From Cucumis sativus (taxonomy: Eukaryota; Streptophyta; Magnoliopsida; Cucurbitales; Cucurbitaceae), in contig NC_026660.2 of assembly GCF_000004075.3 (NCBI RefSeq), positions 23,439,498-23,503,497 of the forward strand: a DNA stretch of 64,000 nucleotides, given 5' to 3'. A model generated the notes under the pieces. It was not told the origin of the DNA and ran no database searches. It worked only from the letters and a program-made list of their open reading frames with translations. This document shows, piece after piece, positions 56,301 through 64,000 of this stretch. Position numbers and translations under genes: made by a program. Within the stretch, counting starts at the first letter, position 1, and each line of letters starts with the position of its first letter.

Positions 56301-58220
56301 TAAAGTTACGAGAATTCAATCAAATTTTATTTTTGAGCATATAAAATATAAAATTGCTTTGCAATTCATGGTTATATTAATTCATTAATAGATCATAAAT
56401 AAAAGAATTTGAATCACGAGTTTTTTAGTTGTTAACGTGTTTGTTCGTTAGGTTAATGGGCTAATTTTGACGTATGATCCTATTAATTATCACTATTACT
56501 CTGATTAGATTAGAATTGATGTTACACCAACCTATATATTTTTTATTTTCCAAATATATATATGATAATTTCTATCCCACGATTCTACAATCATCAAAAT
56601 ATGGAAATTTTAATTCCATATGATGATTTTGATGGACCCTATGAGAATTTCTTTCAAATCCATTTAATTTAAATAACTCAACTTACACGTTTTCTATTGG
56701 CACTTAATAACACATTCAACAAATGTTTGACTTTCTTTTTTTCAAATTTTTTTATCTAGGGAGGGATCTATAAATATCTCGACTATTTAAACTCTTACTT
56801 AACTTTAAAGATGAAAATTTGTGGGTGTCTCCTAGAGATCACCACCGACTATTTGATTGTTAAATGTACTTTAATTTAATTTTGGGATCACAAAACTGAC
56901 AACCTAATAAGAAATATTAACCGTTCATTTAGTCGGAGATGAGTAGTGGGTCTCATCCTTTTCTATGGACAAAGGTAAAGAGGAGCTAGCGAACGATAAG
57001 AAAAACTCATGACAGGCCATACGAGGGATTTTATGATCATGTATGCTTTGTTGGATGTCTTTTTTCATGTTTTATGAGTGATGATGATCTTTCATGCTAT
57101 CAATAAAACGAATAGACATTTTTGTCTGTTCTAGAGCTTTGAACTCTTTATAAAAATTAGATATAGTTCAAATTAGGTTTTCTTAGTAATTTTTTTTTTT
57201 TTTTGGTTTGCCAAATAATTGTTTTTAGATTGTTTATTTTACATTTTATTTAATAAAAACAGTAGCTTTGCTTGGCTTTGTTTTAAGTTTTAAAAATGTC
57301 ATTTTTATTAATTAATAACATTGGGTTAGTTCTAAAACATTGAGACGTTACAAAAAATTAGAAAGGAATGATCAATATGTATATTAAAGTATCTCAAACT
57401 ACATATATCTATATATGTATATATGTAAAATTAACTCCAAAAAACATTGAAGTTTAGATCTATATTACTTTTTCTTTTTTCTTTCAAGAATTTCTATCTT
57501 CTTTGGTTCGGTTCAATTATAGTTGAATTCTTATTGATATTCCTAAAATAAAAAGAATTTTTTTTTTAGTTTTCAAATTTATTTGGGCGTGGAAATAGTG
57601 CAAGATTAATTTTTTTAAAAAAAGAAAATTATGAAATGGAACCTTAATTCATCTAATTGGAGTGATGTGTACAAATATTTTGTTTCCTATATTTAATCAC
57701 TACCATTTTTATCATCCTACCTAAATAAACAAACAAGAGAGGTAGAATGTCAAAATGGAATAACTCAAGTTTATCAAAGAATTATAGAACTTCACTATAA
57801 TCAAATTAACCTAAATTATTGAAATCAATGCATAAGATATAAGCCATCAATTATCAATCCAAACATTTTTCTTTTATCTTTACCCCTAAAACTATAAATT
57901 ATTTATAAACGTATAGAAATAAATGAAAAACAAAAACAGTGTATTGGTCAATACAAAAGTTAGCGTTACTAAATTTTATATATTTATTTGAAGGATCCGA
58001 ATTATTATTATTTATTCTAAATATGATTATCGTCCAAATTAGGATTAATAATATAATATAAACGTGCTTTCACAAATCTGCTTTTTTATTTGCAACGTGG
58101 AAGACGCCACCGATGATAAACAAATACTAAATTACTAAAAATAAAAACAAAATTAGAAAATAGAAAATTTCTTCACCGGTTCAAACTAATGCTGTTGGAC
58201 CGGCCATCTCTAAAAACCAT

Positions 58221-58229
58221 TATATATAT
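58221..58229 (+). promoter_or_regulatory. TATA box of cluster gene 3
   Basis: TATATATAT, 57 bp upstream of the ATG at 58286. Confidence 0.5.
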
Positions 58230-58285
58230 GCTCAATACAATTTGGGTTATCATTTTGTGTACGTACGTAGCTTCATTCTGTCATT

Positions 58286-61200
58286 ATGGCCTCAAACAAC
58301 CTTTTGTTTTCCTTTCTGTCTCTCCTCCTTTTCTCTCTCCACTTAGGTAATTAATATCTCTCTTTATTCTTCCTTCTTCAAGCGATTTGAATAATTTGTT
58401 TCATTTTCGTCCTTAATTAGGTCAAGGATCATCGTCGCCTGTTCATGCTCATTTTTATCCCTTGAAGCTTTTTGTGTTTGGAGATTCCTACGTTGACACT
58501 GGCAACATCAATGTCAATACTTCCAGTGCGAGGAATTTTCCTTATGGAATTACTTTTCCCGGCTTCCCTTCCGGCCGTTTCTCCGATGGTCGTGTTTTGA
58601 CTGATTTCTTAGGTATATAATCTCCATCTATATATCTCAACCTAACTTTTCAACGCCTTAAATCTTTTCTTCTTCAATCTTCTTCTTCCTTTTAATCTTT
58701 TTTTACTTTTAAAACTCATTTCAAAACCAACATCTTATTTAGATAATCTATATTCTCGTGTTCATCAACTAAAAGACCATTTAAATTTTATTTTTAGTCT
58801 CCATAGTCTTATTAAAGTAATAATTTGGTATCTTAAACTTTAGTAGGTACGTAACAATTTGGTTCTGGTTTTTTAAGTTAATATATTTTGAAGATTGTAG
58901 CAATTAATTAGTCTTTACCAAAAAAATAAAACTTCTTTAAGATTAAGTGCTAATTTTTATTATGTAATGAACGGCGACTTGATCTTTATAGTTTATAAAA
59001 GAGTTTAATTTTCTATTAGTTTAATATCTATATGTGAATTTCACATAATCTTAAAAATATTTTCATGATAAAGACTAATTTGTTATTATAATTTGCTATA
59101 TTGTTATTTATTAAAACTTAAAGACTTCTAAAATTGTTATAACGTACATATTAAACTGAAATAGAAAAAAATTATTCTAACGAGAACTAAAATATTTTCA
59201 AACGAAATGTGCATAAGTTTCATTTTAGAAGGGTTTTGTTTTTAAAAATTGGTTTGGATGAAAATGGATGTAGGTATATTCTTCTATCTATATTATTGTT
59301 TAAGGGTTTAGGTATGTTTTGAACATAAAAGACTATATAACAAACGAAAGAATGGGATGTAACAAAAATATAAATAATTGGGATAAAAAAAGGACCAATT
59401 ATGTGGCTAGAAAGTCGATACTCAAAAAGTGGTTGAATGATTAATTAAACTTCCGGATATATTAGTATAAAATTATTGGTTGCTAATCAATTGTGCAAAT
59501 TATTTATGATCTATAATCTTTTATTTCTCTTTATTTCGAGAAGAAAATTAATGACGTGTTGATATAGCAAATCGATTGTATAATTATTTTATTTTAATAA
59601 ATAAAATAAACTGAAAATTTTGTGATATATCTTAAGCTAAAATAAAAAATGGAAGGTTTTATTCTCGAGATATATATGTTACATCTTGTCACGTGGTTTC
59701 ATGATTTAATTATTACATAGTTTATGATTATTGAACCATTTTCTTGCAAAGGAAGAAGACTTTAATCATTATTATTTAAACTATCTAATAATGAAACCAC
59801 GTGACTTTATAATAATTATAATACTTAATTACCATAAAAAAATTTGCATCAAAATTTTCATCGTGGAATTTGATTATACATAAATCTTGATTTATGCCCG
59901 GAAGATTAATGGCAAAACTAAAAACCTCAAAACACTGGTTTAGTCTTTCTCATTCTAGATCAAAGCTATGTCTATTTAAATTCTTACATGTATCTATGTA
60001 ACAAATTATTGACATAATTTGAACGTGGATAGTAATTAACATTGATCTTTGATTCTATGTATAGCAAACTATGTTGGGTTGAAGAGATCTCCAATACCAT
60101 TCACTGCATGGAAAAAAACTGGAAGCAAATTAAGAGCAAAATGTGGAATAAACTTTGCTTTTGGTGGAACTGGGGTATTTGACACATTATATCCTTTCCC
60201 AAATATGACAACTCAAATAAACTTTTTCCAAAATCTTATTGCCAACTCCATATTCACTTCTTATGATATTCACTCCTCTATTGCCCTTGTCTCTCCATCT
60301 GGCAATGATTATTCCTTTTACCTTGCTACCAATGGTTCTCCAGAGGTAATTAATACTAATATTATAATTATAAACTTTGATTATATTTTTAATTGTTTAT
60401 TCATTCCTCTGTTATTGAAATATCTTGAATCTAGAACCATCCCGACTAGAAAAATGTGACTGCTACATATATAAACCTTCTTCTTTAGCTCTATTGACAT
60501 TATCTTAGTCTACAATATGATATTTCATCTCTAATAATATGTTTTCGCCCACTTGTTGAAATTATAATGATGTTTCTTATATATATATAGTAGAAAGAAA
60601 AGAAATATATATAGCTTTAGACTAGAAAGACTTTCTTTTGACTTGTTTTATTTGTTTGCAGTGCTTTGTTTGTAACCCCTTCTTGAACTAATCTTAGCTC
60701 TCTAGGTTTAATACTTAGAACACTTTTATCGTTTTGAATGAATGCATCACAAGTCGATCTCGAGTATACGTTATGTAGGGTATTACAGTTGTATAAACTT
60801 AATTGAGATGATCCAATACATTTATTGATCACTTCCATTCTGTAGTATATTTAAAAAAATAAATTACTATCTTCCTCTTGTCACTCTCTACTCTAGTATA
60901 TATTATTTATTACTTTGATTCTATGTTGTTTTACACCTTTTATTTTCTTTTGTTTGTCAATTTCATAACATATATCTACATATTTTTACTAACGGTATGT
61001 TATTGTTTTGATTGTGAAGGGAGTCAAACCATTCGTTATCTCGGTAGTGAATCAAATATCTGTGAATTTGAAGCGCATTTATAAGTTGGGAGTGAAAAAA
61101 ATAGTTGTTGTTGGATTAGGGCCAGTAGGATGCTATCCTAGTCCTACAGCCCCATCATTCAAGAAATGCAATGAAACAATGAATTCACTTGCTGTATTCC

Positions 61201-61541
61201 ACAACACTTTATTGAAACAAGCTGTGGAGAAACTCAATAGTGAAACAAAGCTGGGCGGATCTCCAAATTTCTTCATTCTTAATATGTACGACACAGTTTT
61301 GTCCATCATAAAAAACAAAGGGAACCCTAAAGTTGGGGCAACATTTCAGACACCATTGAAGCCATGTTGTTTTGGAGTAAGTAGTAATTTTTCATGTGGG
61401 AGTGTGGATGAACATGGCAACAAAATGTACACTTTGTGCAAACGTCCTGATTTGGCCTTGTTTTGGGATACCGTACACCCTACTCAAAAGGGATGGTTTG
61501 CAACTTTTAACTCTTTGATATCAACTCTCAAACGTATTTAA
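58286..61541 (+). CDS. GDSL esterase/lipase (cluster gene 3)
   Basis: Secreted GDSL hydrolase, 351 residues, exons 58286-58346, 58421-58612, 60065-60345 and 61020-61541. Signal peptide MASNNLLFSFLSLLLFSLHL. Block I is KLFVFGDSYVDTGN with Ser43, block II NFAFGGTGV, block III VSPSGNDYS and block V FWDTVHPT with Asp328 and His331. It keeps the intron after DFL but lacks the last intron of cluster gene 1, an intermediate state between genes 1 and 2. Introns 2 (1,452 bp) and 3 (674 bp) are much longer than in the sister genes. AATAAA at 61623-61628. The protein looks intact and functional; substrate unknown. Confidence 0.93.
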
Positions 61542-62560
61542 ATCATATTTTTCATATTCCTACTTGTCTTAGAGGATCATATATTCATCTTAAATTCCTT
61601 GTTTTTGCTTATTTCCTTGTCCAATAAAAACTCAATTTCCTCCTTCATGTATTTGTAGTTGAAATTGAACTATCAATCATTAATTTGATAATAATAATTA
61701 TGGTTTCTCATATATTGTGAATTGTATGTGCATTTGTATGTGCTAGAATTTATCATATTTTTGTTTTCTTTTCAATGTGTGAATGAGATATTTTTGTTAT
61801 TTGATTTTTGGAGATTCTCTTTCCACTATTTTGTTTGATGATATATCAAATATTTTAAAAAAAAATTATTCTCCTTCCCCCAGAAAATGATAAAAATCTG
61901 TCATTATATATTTAAATTCAATATTCTCAATTATATTTTTATGTCAACCAAGTTGAGAGACAATATTATTACATTCCTAAACTAAAGATTTTTCTTTTAA
62001 ATCTGGATAATATGTAATCGAGCAAATCAGAAGATATAATAAATCTCTAAAGATTGGATTTTTGTCAAGACATCAAAAACTACTTATCTCATCAGTCTAA
62101 CTTTTTGTTTACTTCTATTTTCAAAGAATTCATGATTATATGATGATATTTCATCAGTCCAATCAGGTAGTAGCAAAATGAACTAAACATGTTCATGTTG
62201 AAAAATGGATAATAGCCAGTAAATTCAATCAAAACATATTGAAAATAAGAAAAGTTGAACACCAGTATGTCGGACGGGCCACTGACAATTAATCAAGTCA
62301 ATAAAGGTAGCTAGCTCATATGAACCCTCTAAACTTCTCATGAGTTTTAATTTTTGAGCTACCTCTAAGTTTTTCATAGAGTTCTTTAAGATATCTCTAT
62401 TTGAATGGGGTTAATTATGTGATATCTCACCTATGAGTCCTATTAAGGTTTTCCACATTTGAGCTCCCTAATGAGTTTTTATCAAATCTATTTGGCTAGA
62501 TTGGTCTCTTAAGGTCATGGTGGCTATTGTTCGAACGAGGGTCCCATTAAGATTAGTCTA
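61542..62560. other. Intergenic DNA between cluster gene 3 and the copia fragment
   Basis: AT-rich DNA with the cluster gene 3 polyadenylation signal at its left end. From about 62270 the sequence becomes more complex and may belong to the flank of the retroelement fragment further right. No gene seen. Confidence 0.45.
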
Positions 62561-63430
62561 CCATCTTCATACTCTATATCTATCCTTAAACAATTGACAG
62601 ACTCTTGCATCAAGATGGAATATTCGCAAAAAATGCCAATGAAGCAAAATTACATTATTGCCCTCAACTAAAAACACATTTAAAGCACCATTAAGTATTT
62701 GTCATTTGTCATTGAAAAACCAAACTGGTTCTCAAATGACACTATCATCCTGATTTAACATTCAACTCGTCCAATAGGTATTTAAACCTATAAACTGGAA
62801 AAACCTTAGTTTAACATATCTGACAATTTGATCTCAACTATATATATGTGAACTTTTTTACTAGTTCAACATCTTTCTAAGCAACAACTTCCCTAAATAT
62901 ATATATATAGTGAAACTTGACATCGATATGCTTAGACCGTTGGTAATGGTCAGATGGATTCTTCGCAAGAAGAATAAAGACACACTGACAATCACAACAG
63001 ATGATAGGAATAAACTCTTGTGGTAACAACTCACCAACAACTATCCTCTTCAACCACATATTGCCTCTTTCATTGTTTCACCAACAAAAATATACGTCGA
63101 CTCAATAAAAGATAAAACAACAACGGGTCGTAGAGCAACATTCTAATTAACCACGTTACCATATATAATGTAGCCTTGAGAGAGATCTTCTTTTATCAAG
63201 ATTTGTAGTATAATTCATATGTGAAGCCTTTGCTAACAATGTTGATTTAGCAATTCCAATGCTCCTTTCAAGGGTTTCACATATACCTAAACCTGCTTAA
63301 TCATAATGTGATCCTAGCATAACCCAAGCCAAGGTTATTACAAATCATCAAATACATATAATACTTTCCAACCTCGACAACCATAGACTTTCCACCAAAC
63401 ATACACATAACTAGTCGATTAACATAAAAA
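62560..63430 (-). mobile_element. Broken Ty1/copia retrotransposon fragment
   Basis: On the minus strand, around 62877-63059, the translation contains the conserved end of a Ty1/copia polyprotein RNase H region (LAKNPSDH, RSKHIDVKFHY). The outer limits are estimates; weaker similarity seems to continue to the right. It is only a fragment with several breaks, without recognisable terminal repeats, and appears old. It lies just upstream of the fourth GDSL gene. Confidence 0.65.
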
Positions 63431-63521
63431 CACGTGTATACTAGCAAGATCATCCGCATGTTAAAAGAAAATATATTCAATAAGTGGAAGCAACGTGGTT
63501 GGCCAACCCGGGGTGAAAACC

Positions 63522-63530
63522 ACTATATAT
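63522..63530 (+). promoter_or_regulatory. TATA box of cluster gene 4
   Basis: CTATATATT motif about 65-70 bp upstream of the ATG at 63595, the same spacing as in cluster gene 1. Confidence 0.45.
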
Positions 63531-63594
63531 TATTATATTGTGATGTAGCCATTATACTTCAACTTCAAGCATTGTATTTTGATCATAAGATAAT

Positions 63595-63963
63595 ATGGAG
63601 TACTCACAAAAGCTACTCTTTTCTCTCTTCACTGTCTTCCTTCTCTCAGGTACTACGTTGTTCTTTTTTTATTCTTTCCAATCTTTTCTTCAAGTTTTTC
63701 TCATTTTTTTTATTATCCTTCTCTTCGTTATTAATGTAGTGCATGTGGGTATTTGGTATCAGAGCAAGGATCAGGCGGTCACAATGATAATCTCCTCCGT
63801 GAATTCCAGCCAAAGAAGTTGTATGTGTTTGGAGACTCATATGTTGACACAGGAAACATCGGTATATCAAACTTCAGCTCTCGAAAGTTTCCTTATGGCA
63901 TAACCTTTCCCGGCAAACCTTCTGGCCGTTTCTCCGATGGCCGTGTTTTGACCGATTACGTAG
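63595..63963 (+). CDS. GDSL esterase/lipase, 5' part (cluster gene 4)
   Basis: Only the first two exons (63595-63649 and 63763-63963) are inside the window; the second intron runs past the right edge. The signal peptide is MEYSQKLLFSLFTVFLLS. A short linker (EQGSGGHNDNLLREFQP) precedes block I KLYVFGDSYVDTGN with Ser44. GITFPGKPSGRFSDGRVLTDYV follows and the exon ends in phase 1, the same position as in cluster genes 1 and 3. Tyr replaces Phe in the KLFVFGDS block. It is the fourth member of the tandem cluster. Whether the full gene is intact cannot be judged here. Confidence 0.9.
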
Positions 63964-64000
63964 GTAAAAACATGCAACTTGTTTGTTTGTGTTGTTGAAA

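Larger units (their letters stand above)
51790..58215. other. AT-rich spacer between GDSL genes 2 and 3
   Basis: About 6.4 kb with no supported gene and no GDSL relic that I could find. It contains a CT tract, a degenerate short-period repeat at 53.15-53.36 kb, and a patch of higher complexity at about 54.75-55.65 kb that could be an old transposon remnant but shows no domain. Confidence 0.45.

Noticed and set aside
63434-63903. Two overlapping frames of about 100 codons around cluster gene 4
   Set aside because: They cross the promoter and first intron of the GDSL gene in frames other than the one encoding the GDSL block.

Overview
This window is nuclear DNA of a flowering plant. The genes carry many short GT-AG introns, the intergenic DNA is very AT-rich, and the proteins are all eudicot-like: a cucumisin-type subtilase, GDSL esterases, a plant AGC-VIII kinase and an IQM protein. 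Overall similarity suggests a cucurbit, but I infer that from memory and have not proven it. Exon models below were assembled by eye from splice signals, reading-frame continuity and family conservation. All ten full-length models close in frame.

Layout. 0-3.8 kb: gene-poor DNA, possibly with an old LTR-element leader. 3.87-5.87 kb (-): BUD31/G10 splicing factor. 6.6-11.5 kb (-): KIPK/D6PK-type AGC-VIII protein kinase with a 5'-UTR intron. 11.5-20.3 kb: a large AT-rich gap with microsatellites. 20.5-23.46 kb (+): ten-exon monodehydroascorbate reductase. 24.5-29.3 kb (-): two tandem genes for the acidic ribosomal stalk protein P2; one carries an in-frame 21-codon tandem duplication. 30.9-31.4 kb (-): small secreted cysteine-rich peptide candidate. 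34.9-37.9 kb (+): IQM calmodulin-binding protein. 38.45-43.66 kb (-): eleven-exon cucumisin-like subtilase. 46.2 kb to the right edge: four GDSL esterase/lipase genes (+, -, +, + and cut off), with an initiator tRNA-Met between the first two. Just before the last one lies a broken Ty1/copia fragment.

The genes do not form a pathway. BUD31, the P2 pair, the tRNA and MDAR are housekeeping genes (splicing, translation, ascorbate recycling). KIPK and IQM are signalling genes. The subtilase and GDSL enzymes are secreted hydrolases. From memory, the order IQM - MDAR - KIPK matches Arabidopsis At3g52870-At3g52880-At3g52890, so the middle of the window looks like an ancient conserved block into which the P2 pair and several kilobases of AT-rich DNA have been added.

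I saw no clearly new multi-gene system. The most unusual items are the duplicated N-terminal helix in one P2 gene, the graded intron loss across the GDSL cluster, and the orphan secreted cysteine-rich peptide.
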